From Notospermus geniculatus (taxonomy: Eukaryota; Nemertea; Pilidiophora; Heteronemertea; Lineidae): a DNA stretch of 64,000 nucleotides. The notes below the pieces were generated by a model that did not search any database, had not been told where the DNA came from, and saw nothing but the letters and a program-made list of their open reading frames with translations. The stretch spans positions 528,507-592,506 of the forward strand of contig NMRB01000163.1 of NCBI GenBank assembly GCA_002633025.1, in the 5' to 3' direction. Shown piece by piece: positions 46,032 through 59,679 of the stretch. The position numbers and the translations under genes were made by a program. How positions within the stretch are numbered: the stretch's first letter is position 1; each line of letters opens with the position of its first letter.

Positions 46032-46519
46032 GCCTAGCGTATATCGGCCTTGCGACTAGAAGCAACTGAACGCAACAGTTGCTTTCGATGTATGCATTAC
46101 GACAGGTCATTGCGGCAACAAGTGGCACAATCCAGTCTTCAATCTGGAGCACGCACATCGGACAGGCAATGGTACTGAATGCTACAAGGAAATTGTCGAT
46201 GTTTTCCGATCGGACCATCGGGAGTCATGTGATAAACATTCACATGACCAGGTGTGCTCCACAAACGAGGAAGTTCATTGCCAGGGCGCGTACATCGGAA
46301 GCGACTGAAGATGATTAGAAGCAACCATTGGCAACGAGTAGAACATGGGCAACTCGCTGGAACTAGCCGCAATGGTCAGCAACAGCGTTGCCGGCGCACG
46401 TACATCAACCTTGTTTGAGCATCTGATCAGTTGCTGCTGGTTCCAGGTAGTCGCCAACCATTGCCGGAAATGCCATTGCCAGTAGTTGCTTCCAGTTGCA
46501 GGGCCGATGTACACTAGGC
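46032..46519. mobile_element. TTAA-flanked element (GCCTAGCGTATATCGGCC), copy 2
   Basis: A 488-bp element between TTAA at 46028-46031 and TTAA at 46520-46523. The ends GCCTAGCGTATATCGGCC and GGGCCGATGTACACTAGGC are inverted, and the subterminal parts TTGCGACTAGAAGCAACTG/AGTTGCTTCCAGTTGCA pair. The interior matches 33424-33930. Open frames on both strands are shared repeat frames with no transposase motif. Confidence 0.9.
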
Positions 46520-47078
46520 TTAAAAGGAAAACTTTTGACCACCCAGCCACAGTAACAAGATCACAGCCCTCTGAATACCTCCAATAACAAAGCAAGAACA
46601 CCGACTTGCAGGCCTACTTCTGTTTGACCGTTCCCAGTATCAAAATTCGTCTGATCCCTCCTGAACTTTTGTGCAAGCGTCATTTTTCACCCAACTCAGT
46701 AGTTCAGAAACGGCAGGATACTTCTACAGCTATCCACCCAAAAAATAGCACAATAACACGCCATTTTAAACCTTTACAGAGGATAAACAACTTCCTCCGA
46801 CGATAAAAATTACCTCCAGTCGATGCGGAGATTCAAAAGGGATGTGTTTGAATTCCGCCACGTTATCGCAGACACTTTTAATGTGTTTCTTTCGTCTCCA
46901 TGTCGACCAATCGGCTCAGACCCATAAAACTGGTGTTTTTATTGCTTGGCGGGGTCTTAAAATACACAATAATTTAAAGCCATAGAACTTTGCCATTATA
47001 GCACATTTCAAAGTCTGGGATCAGATAAGTTTCTCACCTAGGTCTATTGACTCAAGCAGTTCTCAACTGAAACTTCAT

Positions 47079-47196
47079 GGCCCGTATTCTAGAAGCCTCC
47101 TTAACTCTAAGGTCCACTTTAATCTTTTGTATTCTACCCTGCAAACAATAGCTAAAGGTAGACGTTAGGCTTAAGGAATCTTCTAGAATACGGCCC
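47079..47196. mobile_element. GGCCCGTATTCTAGAAG MITE, uninterrupted copy
   Basis: A 118-bp element with ends GGCCCGTATTCTAGAAG and CTTCTAGAATACGGCCC, flanked by CAT on both sides. It is the empty relative of the nested pair at 12041-12284. Confidence 0.9.
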
Positions 47197-47199
47197 CAT

Positions 47200-47770
47200 A
47201 TGTTCCAAATAGAATCCTTAGGTTTCTTAACCTTCTTTATACTTGGAGCCTTTCCAAATAGAATCCTTAGGTTTCTTATGTAACCTTCTTTATACATGAA
47301 GCCTTTCCAAATAGAACCCTTAGGTTTCTTATGTACCTTCTTTATACTTGGAGCCTTTCAAAATAGAATCCTAAGGTTTCTTACATAACCTTATTTATAC
47401 TTGGAGCTTTTCCAAATAGAATCCTAGGTTTCTTATGAAACCTTCTTAATACTTGAAGCCTTACCAAATACACCTAGAAGTCTAAAGGTTTCTTATGTAA
47501 CCTTCTTTATAATTGAAGCCGTTCTAAATAGAATCCTTAGGTTTCTTTCTGTATGTACCTTCTTTATATTTGAAGCCTTTCCAAATAGAATCCTTAGGTT
47601 TCTTATGTAACCTCCTTTATATTCGGAGCCTTTCTAAATAGAATCCTTAGGTTTCTTATGTAACCTTCTTTATATTCGGAGCCTTTCTAAATAGAATCCT
47701 TAGGTTTCTTATGTAACCTTCTTTATACTTGGAGCCTTTCCAAGTAGAATTCTTAGGTTTGTTAAGTAAG
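47200..47770. repeat. 54-bp minisatellite (AATAGAATCCTTAGGTTTCT)
   Basis: About 11 units containing AATAGAATCCTTAGGTTTCT, TATGTAACCTTCTTTATACT and TGGAGCCTTTCC. The array begins at the right border of the MITE 47079-47196. Confidence 0.95.
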
Positions 47771-48539
47771 GTTTTAAAGAAATCCAGTGAATTTAGACAA
47801 GCTGATCAGACTTTTCATGCAGTGTGCAGAGCTGAAAAATCTTCCATCGAGTTTGTTCATATCCAACACTGGATGATTGGCTTTTCAGCAGAGGAAAAAT
47901 CTTTCATTTTGACATGTTACAGTTTCATAAGAAGCTGTCCATTGTCCTGATTGGGGTTTTGACTCCAGTGCCAATAATCAAACAGAGTGTATTGGTAAAA
48001 AGACAACTAAACAAATTGGCATTAAATGTGGCTAAAAATTATCAAGAACAACACTGGTGGAACTAATGCAAACTTGTTTTGAAATTTAGCAAATCAGTCT
48101 ATGGAATTTTTTTTAATAATCAGTCCACGGAGATGAGATATCTGCCAATGAGTGGAAATTCCTCAAGTGTGACAACTCATCACCAGATTCGGCCACCGAG
48201 GGTACACATTTCCACCACTCACGGCGGAACATGTACGCCAAAATGCGACTTACAAAAAGTGACAAGCTTAGTGTTGTGCTGGCGGGAGGGATGTCATTTT
48301 TGACAGATAGTCTATAATATTCCATAGGGGACGTTTGCTGCCAAGTGTAACGGTATTTGCACTTGGCAGGATATCCATTGATGTTTTGTTGTGATCATCC
48401 AACAGAAAACTGCCAATAAAAAGGTCACAAGTGCAAAACAGTCAACAAACCTCTGTAGGCCAAAAAGGAAGCAGTGTAACTTTTTGCCACCTAGGCCACA
48501 ACTAGGCCTTTATAATTCTTTGGCGTACGTTGCCATTAT

Positions 48540-48673
48540 CAGGGTTTCTGCTAGAAATTTTTTTGAGGGTACCATTTTCTTTGAAATCAACAAAAGCCCC
48601 AAGAAATCAAAGAAAATGGCCCTTTTCTGTTCCTTTGAGGGTACCAGCATAGTACCCTCTGGCGGAAACACTG
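48540..48673. mobile_element. hAT-like MITE (CAGGGTTTCTGCTAG ends)
   Basis: A 134-bp element with ends CAGGGTTTCTGCTAG and CTGGCGGAAACACTG; inner TTTGAGGGTACCA is duplicated. No target duplication seen. Same family as 44763-45079. Confidence 0.8.
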
Positions 48674-48800
48674 AAGATGGACATGGTGACAATTTGTTTT
48701 CCTTTGTACGAAGCAATTAGCCCTACAACTGATTCACTGCGTCTGCCATTAAATGGATTACATTTTATGTGTACACAAACCTCCCTCCTCCTCACTCTTT

Positions 48801-48931
48801 GGGCCGTATTCATAAAGGATGTTTAAGACTTTTTTTGATGCATGTAACTTCGTCAAATGCATGGTGGAAGTGTGTGTATTTAGTGAAGTTACTCGCATCT
48901 AAGTCTTAAACACAGTTTATGAATACGGCCC
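48801..48931. mobile_element. GGGCCGTATTCATAAAGG MITE
   Basis: A 131-bp element with ends GGGCCGTATTCATAAA and TTTATGAATACGGCCC; TTT lies on both sides. Arms GATGCATGTAACTTCGTCAA and TAGTGAAGTTACTCGCATC. It is the uninterrupted relative of 28525-28874. Confidence 0.9.
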
Positions 48932-49028
48932 TTTGTCTTCGGGGAGGGGGCTTTGAAGGGAGCTCCCAACAGGCTGGGCATCTTGGGATACCCCTACACT
49001 TGAAACGCCAAGATGATTCCAAGATCTA

Positions 49029-49517
<489 letters not shown>

Positions 49518-49562
49518 CTAAATTCAGCTATACAGTAACTTCTTTCTTGATGTGACAATACA

Positions 49563-49736
49563 CAGGTGCGGATCCAAGGGGCGTGCACAGGGGTGCTGCC
49601 CCCTTTTGGCCAACAAATCTGTAATATCGACTGCGGAATTCTGGAGTTTGGAGCAAATCTTTGAAATTCACAGCAGATTTCAATGTTTAGGAGCACAGGG
49701 CACCCCCTCTTTTCCCAAATCCTGGATCCGCCCCTG
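49563..49736. mobile_element. hAT-like MITE (CAGGTGCGGATCC ends)
   Basis: A 174-bp element with ends CAGGTGCGGATCCAAGG and CCTGGATCCGCCCCTG; ATACA is found on both sides. Internal GCAAATCTTTGAAATTC. No coding region. Confidence 0.8.
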
Positions 49737-50828
49737 ATACATGATGTAGCCTCATCACCATACAGGAGTACATGGCGTAATCTTAAAACCAAACTGAGAT
49801 GCAGAGTTGCCGCGATGCCATGCAGTTGCCGAATTCGAATGAATATCAAATGATCAGGTACCGTATATCTCCACAGATGACCTCATCATGCAGCCACCCC
49901 ATCCACTCCCTCGCCCCTATTTGAAAAACATTTCAGAGCCACCCAATGACAGGTTCAGGAAGAAGACATTTCTTGTCGATTTTGTCCGACCCAAAAAAGG
50001 AGAAGACATTTCTAATTCAGGTGATCAAACACCATTATAACACAACCACGCAAAAAATATCGCACAGTAACAACCTTTATGTTTATTTCCCGTCGAAAAG
50101 AAGACGGCGAATATTCATAATTAGCAACGCTTGTAATGAAGAGGACCGTCGGGAAAGCGATCCACACTTTCCCAGCTGGCCGTAATTGAAAATTGGAAAT
50201 CTCGGCGAAAATTCACAGATGACACCGCTGATCAAAGTATATGGCAGGAAGTAATCACGTTGTCTGTCATCTTTACTGCGCTATTATCTGTTTGCTATAT
50301 GAACCCTACAGACGTGTAATGAGCTTGGCGTCTTTATACGGATTTACGTCGATGGCGATGTTTTGTGATGTTTATATCGTGCCTTGGAGGTAGTGGAGAA
50401 TTCGTCCAGCAGACGACACAATTAGAAGCTGTTGTTTGTGGATTGGTTCAGGCAGTAGATTATAGTAATTGAGTCCTCTTCTTCAAGAGGCATTTTTAAA
50501 GGTGAAGGAATGAAGCACACCAATTTGCAGAGGTTGCAAAATGGCCAAAGAAAAAATCTGCACTGATTCCTAAAGCATGGCGCACACTTGTGATTTTTCG
50601 AGAGATTTTCTAGGCGACCGGCCTTGCGACCACAGCAGCAACTGAACATATTTTTAGTTTTTTTAGTTTTTGTTGACTCCTTTGCGACAAATGCTTACTT
50701 GGAAGATCAGTGATGTCGCGGATGACATCACTGATCGACCTCAAAGGTAAGTATCGCATGCGACGTACATGTAGTAGTCACATCGGTAGTCGCCCCCATT
50801 TTAGTCGCACGTGTGCGCCTATGCTTAA

Positions 50829-51226
50829 AGTGGGCCATACACAATCAATATTATTGCACAATATGGGGCCCAAAATAGTGGCATGTGCTTCTGGCATGAT
50901 GGATGAAAGAAAGATTGGCAATACCCTCACTTTAAGGCAGGGGGTTTTGCAGGGGTTTCAACAGTGGGTTTATCAGGGGTCATTATAAATTCATGCAGGG
51001 CCCCTGCAGAAGGAGGCCCCTGCAAGTGCAGGGGTATGTGGAGGGGCCTTTACAGGTGTCATTGCAGGGGGCTTTGCAGGGGATGAAATATGCAAATATA
51101 CCCCTGCAGAAGCCCCTGTCCAAGCAGGGGTATTTGCAGGGGCCTGGGGAGGGGTNTGGCAATAACATTGCCCATTTTGGTCCTCATATTGTGCAATAAT
51201 ATTGAATGTGTATGGGCGGCTTAAAA
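50829..51226. mobile_element. TTAA-flanked MITE with an insert
   Basis: The ends AGTGGGCCATACAC and GTGTATGGGCGGC are bordered by TTAA on both sides. Arms CAATATTATTGCACAATATG and CATATTGTGCAATAATATTG. Interrupted by 50924-51156; the uninterrupted copy is 14659-14818. Confidence 0.85.
50924..51156. mobile_element. GCAGGGG-rich insert with 8-bp target duplication
   Basis: About 233 bp of GCAGGGG/CCCCTGC-rich DNA between two copies of TGGCAATA (50916-50923 and 51157-51164). The uninterrupted MITE at 14659-14818 lacks it. It contains repeated GCAGGGGTTT and CCCCTGCAGAAG words on both strands and an ambiguous base at 51156. An 8-bp duplication points to a hAT-like mechanism. Confidence 0.75.
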
Positions 51227-52659
51227 GACAAGCAAGATCTTCTTCCACTTTAGTGTTTCACGCTCCACTTGTTTTCGGCAGTAAATATTTCTTACTTCGA
51301 ATACCACTCAGTGAAGAGTGCCTTTGTCATCGAAAGTTCGATTTGGCATTTGATGCAATGTATACTCCCACCTCAGGGCTTATGAAGAGGAGTGAGACCA
51401 AAGCCCCGTGGTGGAAGGATGGATACAATGATGCTTCCCTCAGCCTCTTCTGCTTCCCTCAGCCTCTTCTCTTATCTGCGAGTGGTCTGGCTTATCACTG
51501 CAGGTTTTTAAAATTTCCTCTCTAAACCTCATCCTGTATCCCGTGTTCTTTTCCCCAAAACAAAATCAGATCGACGCCGTGGTTGAGACCCGTATCCGCC
51601 AGCGTATTGTCCATCCTGCTCACCGTCCTCGAAGTCAGCTGTCAGTGTCATACCCTACAAATTACAACATGCCCTGAGGGGCCTTCAAAACAAGCCTTAT
51701 CGTCTCTGGAAGTTACCACAAACGTCCCAGAGCAGCTCGCAGCAACCAGGATGCTTGTGTTATCATTGAGAACAGACGCCGATACTAACTGGCCCTAGAG
51801 AGGGCATGGAATGATGGGTAGACTCTCAGCGACGAATACGTATCATCGGCGTTGAATGATTATCTGTGATTCCGTGTGGGTATGCCCTTTTACGAGCAGC
51901 GAATCATTGCGTGTGTCCAATGTGATGGATTCTCCCCTCAAAACTCTATAATCGTTCATCGGTATTGATTTTCATACTGCGTGCCCAGTTTGCAGGACGG
52001 GGGTGTGGGGGGGGGCTGTAAATCTGTCTTTACACAGGCTGGTAAATAAATGCCCTTGATCAGTTGAGCCTAGTGTGTTAACACCCCACAAATTGGCCGA
52101 AACAGAGCGGCAGAAAATCATAAGTTGCAGGAGAAATTATGTTATGTAATTCCTATTACTCAAATTATCTTAAGGTACCTCTGTATCAAATATGAGCATT
52201 GTAGGCCAATGTTTGCTCCGACTATAAAGGCAGCCATGCCACCCAACAAGAACAAAGTTTTTGAAGGCCACAAACGTTTTACGAAGTTAATTTGACATCA
52301 AATGGCCAACGAAATCTGTTGAGGATACCCCCCGACAAGGATGAAGGTCCACCGATATATAGAAGGAAATATTGAGCTGAATGGGTTTATTATCAGTTGG
52401 TAGACTATTGGATATTGTCAAGTCTAAGCCATTGGGAAATCTATTGGTAACGATAACATCTGCCAAATACAGATTTCGTATTATAAGTAAGCAGATGCTA
52501 GTGGGATATAGTTGGCCTATAAGATACGTATATAGACATATTGGTGGTTTGGAACTATTGACTCAGTCTGTCCAGACTCGATCCTGGCCAAAATTTGTAA
52601 GATCAAATTTCTGCCACTGAGAAGTGAAGTCTTCGGAAGGTACTCCCCATTGCACCTAC

Positions 52660-53160
52660 TCCTATTTTGCCAAAACCCTAATCACTGAAATACCCATTTT
52701 CCTACATGTAGATTATTCTGCCTACATGTATGTTACATTTTGCCCACATTACCTTTTGCCTACGTTACATTTTACCCACTCCACATTTTGCCCACATAGC
52801 ACTTTGTCTACTCCACATTTTGCCTACATTGCACTTCACCTACTCCACATTTTGCCTACATTGCATTTTACCTACTCCACATTTTGCCTAGGCCTACTTT
52901 ACATTTCGCCTGAACACATTTCCCTACTCATGGTGAATTTCATATCAAAGTACTGCTATATCGTGTAATATTTTCCTATATTACATTTTGCCTACTCCAC
53001 ATTTACCTACTCCACATTTTGCCTACATTGCACTTTGCCTACTCCACGTTTTGCCGACACTGCATTTTGCCTTATCCCTACTCCACATTTTGCCTACATC
53101 GCATTTCACCTACTCCACATTTTGTCTACTTTACATTTCCCTACTCATGGTGATTTTCAA
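52660..53160. repeat. ACTCCACATTTTGCCTAC minisatellite
   Basis: Two stretches (52660-52930 and 52975-53150) of units of 14-30 bp built on CTACTCCACATTTTGCCTAC. The core ATTTTGCCTAC is the same as in the arrays at 1-67, 271-450 and 1109-1265. Frames with LPTLHFTYSTF-like periodic peptides are not genes. Confidence 0.9.
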
Positions 53161-54059
53161 TAGTACTAAACCTGAGTAATCAAACAGTCTATGACCAATA
53201 TCAGCTATTCTCAACGTTCAACCAGGCATTGACACCAAGTCAATATTGCACCGAGATGCACCAGAACATCAGGCAGCGCTACCAATTATCAAAGCACTGC
53301 TATATCGTGTCATATTATGTCAGGTCGCGAACACAACCACTTATTCCATATCATATATAAATTCCATCTTTTGAAATTTTTATGAGAGCGGCGCTTAGAG
53401 CAGGTAGCAAAGCTGGGATTGCTGAATTAGCTCATTGATCTTAACACCGGTGGTGGAACTGCAACCATACGCGATATGCTAAACAGACATTAAGGTAGGT
53501 TTTTCTGAAATGTTACTCTAAGGCTATGGATTTTTTTCGTTCCCATGGTGATACGGAGAAGAGATCAGTAAAAACAAGTCCATTGTCTTTTTAATGGTGA
53601 AAATGTCAAGCAATCACATTACTCAAGATTTAATGATTTCATGTATACAGTTTGGCCTTTACGAGCCGCCAACCTATGAATGTGTCACACAGATAAAACA
53701 GGAGAGATGGGGATAGCCACTGGCCACTGGAGTTATGCTACGAATTGCAAAGGAAATACATGCAAATTAACCACATTTCGAGCCATTTTTTGACAAAAAC
53801 TGGACAGGTGCGTTCGCACCAAAACCAGGTTCCACTGCATTTTCCGGTGTGGTTCCCTCAAACGAATGGGTTCAGCGCTATTTCAATGAAGCATCCACAA
53901 AGAAATCAACTGGGAAAACCTGTATGTTGCATTATTTCCAGTTGAAAATACTATTGCTCGCCACTGCAACATGACAGTTCGTACCCAGACAACTCGTGCC
54001 ACGGCAATCATATAGGGCCATGGTACCTGGACCCCATCCAGACCTTGACAACTAGTGTA

Positions 54060-54330
54060 CTCTGCACAACGACCGACCTTCCGCGCCATGTACCATCCAC
54101 GTACCACATACGCGTACTGTGAGCGTACTGTCCGCATATCTTCCGCGGACGTCGCACTGCACCGTAGAAGGCACGCAATGAAGACGTAACATCATTTGCC
54201 CATTTGCCTCCACAAAAAAGACGCGTGCTGTGCCCATACCATACACAATGAAGTGCATCGTACCTTCTGCGTGAATGTACAAGGAAGGGTACACGGATAA
54301 AGGCAGGTCAATTGTGCTCCGTACTGTACC
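54060..54330. mobile_element. GACCTTCCGC/GGCAGGTCAATTG repeat, copy 1
   Basis: Contains CGACCTTCCGCGCCATGTAC, TTCCGCGGACGTCGCAC, GAAGGCACGCAATGAAGACG and the end GGCAGGTCAATTGTGCTCCG. Homologous to 62850-63108. Confidence 0.75.
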
Positions 54331-55278
54331 TGCTAGGACACCAAGTTGTTCGATTATGAACTGTCCTGGAACCACCACCTGCTGCATTTTTAGAATCATC
54401 CAGAGAAGATGGAGAATTTCGACTTCATGAATCACTTCACAAAGGAATACAATGTATATCGATATATCAGACAGATGCCATAAATTGAAATGATAGAACT
54501 GCTATTGTTTTTAAAACAAGGAACGAAGACAAAGAGACAATTTTGTCGCGCTCAAGAAACCTGCACGCGAGTTTTGAGATGAAGAGAAATACCTCCACCT
54601 TCTCACATGACAACATCGGATTTCACCTTTGCCAATAATTTGTGGCGGCAGGCGATCTGTGAGATCTGCTGACAACTCAGACACAACATTCTCTGTATAC
54701 TATACAGTACAGCATCACTTTGGGTCAATTTATATGTCTGTGCTCGGTGGCTGGCCACTAAACTTCTAGTTGATGGGCCCGAGTTGGAATAGGTTACCTA
54801 AGTAGAACATGGCGTGTGGAATAAGCAATGGCGATCCGAACACTAGAACTGAGAATTCACTGAAAGTGAATTCATGACCACACCACAAATGTTTTGGCCA
54901 GAAGCTGGTTTGTTATGTTGACGTAAGATGGCGGTGTTCGAATGCTGTATATACGACGAACTGCCGAACGATCGATCAGGATGTAGGCCTACACAGGCAC
55001 GACGTCGTGCCATGCATAGATCTCGTGTACCACGCACGGTTCTATTTATAGACTCCGATTCTATTTATAGACTACGGCGATCCCGATTTATTTAGCTGAA
55101 AAAGTTCATTATCGCAGCCAAAATTGAATGAAAGTGCACAGGAATCTTTTCATCGCGAGAGAACAATTAGATCTTTAGACTGAGCAAGTCAGATTTGACG
55201 TGCATGCCCTAGTTTGACCGAAAACGTGGAGGAGGGGAAAGTGGTAGAGAAAAATTTTGCGTCCTGCGAAAACAATAC

Positions 55279-55307
55279 TGACCACACCACTGAGTGGTGG
55301 TGTGGTC
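55279..55307. other. short hairpin
   Basis: GACCACACCACTGAGTGGTG and onward to GTGTGGTC forms a near-perfect stem with a tiny loop. GACCACACCAC also occurs at 54877-54887. Probably a remnant of an inverted repeat. Confidence 0.6.
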
Positions 55308-55690
55308 ATGAATATGCGCCGGATCTCCGTGAAGTCGGGCCATCACCATATGACAGTATGAATGAGTTCTCCTCTCCTTTGAAACTTTTCTGAAAGGATT
55401 CTCGTGGTCCTGTTCAAACAGAGACCATGACGTTTTTGACACCACTTCAACATCGTCAGCACTGTTAATGACACTTATAAGCTGACCCCTCATCGAGTCC
55501 TCCAGTAGTGTTTACTCTGTCATGTTGTTGGACGGGGAATCCTAGTAATAGTGACGTTTCCCAAATCTGACGAAACACGAAATGCATAATACGAAATTCA
55601 ACTTAATTTCCAGGACCTAATGTATTTCTGGAGATGGTTGGTTCCACAAATGTCCCTGCTGTGAGTATGTCTTTTAGCATAGCATGTAAA

Positions 55691-55845
55691 GCCAGCCGCA
55701 CACTGTAGCTATCTGCTGAGCAAAAAGTCATTGCTGAGCAGATAGCTTGTGTGTGCGTGTATTTACGTGCACACTGTAGCTATCTGCTGAGCAAATGATC
55801 TCAAATGACTTTTTGCTCAGCAGATAGCCCCAGTGTGCGGCAGGC
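55691..55845. mobile_element. MITE (GCCAGCCGCACACTGTAGC ends), TAAA duplication
   Basis: A 155-bp element with TAAA on both sides (55687-55690 and 55846-55849). The arms GCACACTGTAGCTATCTGCT and AGCAGATAGCCCCAGTGTGC are inverted, and the CTATCTGCTGAGCAAA unit is present twice inside. Confidence 0.9.
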
Positions 55846-56136
55846 TAAAGACCAAGAGAGTTGTGATGCATCTTGAATTTTAAAATTTCCACTTCGTATA
55901 GACCTACGAAGTGGAAATGAAAGATAAATTCCAAAGTTTACTATAAACCGTAACTCTATCGGTCTAACATCATATGCTAAAGACGCTCTTGCAGCAGGGA
56001 TATTTGTGGTACCAACATCTCCTGAAATACATTACCGGGTACCTCATGGAAATGAAGTCCAATTTCGTATTTCGTACTTCATGTTTCGTCAGATTTGCGA
56101 AACCTCACTATTAAATAATATGTCATGTCGACTTAC

Positions 56137-56238
56137 CCTTGTGTTGTTTCTTTCCGCCTTCAATTCCGAGATTTCTTCTTCTCGCTCCAGAAGCTGGTCC
56201 CGTACCTGGTTTAGTTCTTTGGTGAGATTGGCAAACTC
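56137..56238 (-). CDS. PPFIA: liprin-alpha, window exon 1 (N-terminal coiled coil)
   Basis: This exon encodes 34 residues starting [10 protein letters not shown] and including [19 protein letters not shown]. It matches the conserved stretch of liprin-alpha that follows the first exon(s) (family consensus EFAALTKELN...[19 protein letters not shown]). The acceptor reads TTACAG before GAG and the donor reads AGG then GTAAGT; both phases are 0. Liprin-alpha is a cytoplasmic scaffold of the presynaptic active zone and of focal adhesions. Its coiled-coil half binds RIM, ELKS, GIT and KIF1A, and its C-terminal SAM domains bind LAR-type phosphatases (family knowledge). The start codon and roughly the first 90 residues must lie beyond base 64000, because no matching exon was found in 56239-64000. 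Confidence 0.95.
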
Positions 56239-57599
56239 CTGTAACGATAGAAAAACAAGGGTGTAAGTTGATGAAAAAACACAACCAGGTTTCCATACAA
56301 AAATCCCTTGGTGCAAAATTACACCAGGAGCTGACACAAAATAGCAGGATATCATAAAAGGCATTTTTTTGTAGATCTTTGCACCCGACAGGTAGCATCA
56401 ACTTTCAGTTGCTAAAGACACTCGTGACTAACACTCGCAACCATCCCCATGTTTTGCAGTCTGACGTTTTCACATTCACGTTTTGCCATTTCTCAGCTAT
56501 GCATTTTTAACATACGTGGAGTGGACATGGGTCCCAAAAGGCATGGAGATTTCAGAAAGTTGCAAGTACAATTGCCATGAGCATAGCAGAACCACCAATT
56601 TGAGGACACTTTGGATCGACAAATGATACCTTAACTAAGAGGTGACCAAATTACAGAGGTCAAACAGGGTTCTGCCCAGGACTGAACGAGTGCCGATCGG
56701 AAGGGGGAAATGTAGACTTGCTGAAATGCGATTTCCTGGCACCTGAGAGTCAAAATAATGAGCTCATTTGGCGTCAAAATGACCCCGATCCACTCTATTG
56801 CAACTTAGGCAGCCCGCCGTTGGTCAGAACTGTCAGGAAGCCCCACCGGAAGCACATTTGGTGAATGGGAACAGAAAGGAAATTCGGAAGTGTCCGTGGC
56901 GGGCATCTCTCGTGGCACACTTCGTCAGTTGTGATGGTTGGAAAATACTCTTTTTTGGCCGAGTGCCGGTCAGCATTTCTGCATCCTGGACAGGCCTGTC
57001 CGGTGCCAACCAGCAGCGGCAACCCTGGTCAAAGATTAAAGATGAACTTTGCTTTCCTTAAAAGAGTGGTATCCAACTGGTGGATGTGTCCACCAAGGAA
57101 CGTTTCACTATTTGCATTAGCCACCGATGATAAATGGTCCAGTATCAAAGCTGCATATCAGAACTCCATGAATGGACACAAAAGCCGACATGTCCAAGCT
57201 GAGAGCTCCAGTGGCAGCACACACGCTTGCCTATCGCTCATCTCTTGAGGGAATACCACAGATCTTTCCGATCTCCCTCCATGGGGATTGAAAGACCGCC
57301 ACAACCACAAGAAACGCACCAACAGATAGGAAACTTGACCACGACACTGATTATGGTGACTTTTGTGGCTGATAATGTGATTCCAAAGAAAACGTCTTTA
57401 TGGCGTGTTGGAATCCTGTGGGGAAAAGGTTACTGAAGACGGCAGCAAGGTGTGTAAATTACTGGCACAAGTTTCAGGTTTCTGTTTAAAAGATGGTCTA
57501 CACTGTCAGACTTCTGTCTGGCTGACAAATTGATTTTTTTTTAAAGCAACTTTCTGGACTTCTCTGATGCGCAGCAGACCGCCCTATCACTGTCAGCTC

Positions 57600-58080
57600 A
57601 TGGACACTGAGTGGACTGAGATTTTTTGATAAGCAGTCTACCTTCAGATCATGGACTTCAAACACTGACTGGATCTGGCTGAGAATGTCTGATATGCAGT
57701 CTAACTTCAGATCATGGACTTCAAACATTGACTGACTGAACCTGGCTGAGAATGTCTGATATGCAGTCTAACTTCAGATCATGGATTTCAAACATTGACT
57801 GGACCTGGCTGAGAATGTCTGATATGCAGTCTAACTTCAGATCATGGACTTCAAACATTGACTGACTGAACCTGGCTGAGAATGTCTGATATGCAGTCTA
57901 ACTTCAGATCATGGACTTCACCCACTGACTGGAAGACTCGGCTTAGAATGTCTGATATGCAGCATACCTTCAGATCATGGACTTCAGCCACTGACTGGAC
58001 TTGGCTGAGAATGTCTGACATGCAGGAATGGCTGACATGCAGTCCAGTCTATCATACAGGTCATGGATTTCAGACATGGT
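57600..58080. repeat. 64-bp minisatellite (GATATGCAGTCTAACTTCAG)
   Basis: About seven units: GGCTGAGAATGTCTGATATG, CAGTCTAACTTCAGATCATG and GACTTCAAACATTGACTG, decaying at both ends. Confidence 0.95.
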
Positions 58081-59679
58081 CCGTCCAACTTCTCTGAGAA
58101 AGTCTGATGAGCAGTCCTCCTTGTTTTTTTCAGACACCTGTCTTCGCTAGACAGAAAATTTCTGTAGTCTAGACAGCATAGACAGGCTTTAATGGAATTT
58201 GTCTGACCAACATCCACGTGATCAAAGTAAAACAGATCACAATGCTTTATAGAACCTATTAGAAATAGCGAATTGTTGGGGTTTCCAAGTCTATTTCACT
58301 GCCTCTGGCAGAGGATGCTAATGGACCCTACCAGTCCCCAGGCAAAACTATTTCATTTTATGGTTCATGGACAAAAGTATGAGAAACTTGATTGGAATAG
58401 TAAGTTCAGTGCTCTGAAAGTTGCCTCCATTAGACAACTGTGCTTTTTTATGTCATCTGAGCCGTAACTGGTGGAAATGACAGAAATTTCATTCCATCGC
58501 CCGAACTTAGCAGTCTCATTGTGCCCCGTGGAAGGCAGAGAGGACAACATCAAGTTATGGAACATCTCACCGTGATGAAATGAAATGAGACAGGAAGTTG
58601 ACCAAATTTCAAACAACTAAGCAACACCCGTTCTGTGGGGGAACTCGGTGGTCGCGCCATCAGAAGCGCTCGAGTGATGTAATGAAGTCATTCCTTCGCA
58701 CATGATGTTGCCGACGTCACAGATGACGCAACGGAAATCTCAATGACGTCGTGACATCAAAAGGTGTAAACAGCATTGTTATTTTCGTTAATATCTTGAT
58801 ATTTCGAAAACAATAAGTCATCTCAAAATTCGGGCTTTATCAGGACACTTCCCAGGTCTGTCTGCATGTGCATAGCAAGTTTGGGGGCAGTCCGTTCGTC
58901 CGTCTTAGAGAAAATCACGAACGAACGAACAAACAAACAAACACACAAACAAACTCTTCTCAAATTTTAGTATGATGTGATGTGAGAGAAGAGGAAAGCA
59001 AATCTGATGTCACTGTCTGCCACCAGTTGAAACTGAACGAAATTGCCGTTTTCATGTCCTTGGATGCAAACCTTATAAGTGTAATACCAATGACTACTCA
59101 ACAACAGCACCAAAGCAAATTGGCGTGCAACCTGTTGAATATTAAAGCTGCACAAATCATTCACGAAATCGGTTAAGATTTATTTTCCTGAGCGTATTAG
59201 TTAACACATCCTTGTTCTATATTACCTCGAGATTTTCATATTGTCCTCGTTTTGTGCTTAATGGAGATGTCATCTTCAGATGCATTTCGCCGTGATGTAT
59301 TATTGGTAATTCATGTTTATCAATGAGCCAGGTGGCTGGAGGGGTGCGGCGCAGCACACAAAAGAGATAGTTCTTAAAAGCCAGTCAGATAGTGAGGTGA
59401 TTTCTCACTGCTTACCGCCGATTTTAGTTACGGTTATGTGTCTGGCTTCTGACCTCTCTATTATTAGCTAATGTTTTCCACAAAAAAATACTTTTTGCTT
59501 TATTGCACATCTCTTCCAAATAATATTCTGCATTCTCCGTATTCTCTGATGACATAAAACCCTTGCGTGTGAATGCTACGAACTGGCAGCAATCGAAGTA
59601 GAACTTGGGCCAGATCATGTTGTGAATTTTGAGAAATTCTTGTAGCCAACTTTGCCAACTGGTCAGACTCACAGTCAAG

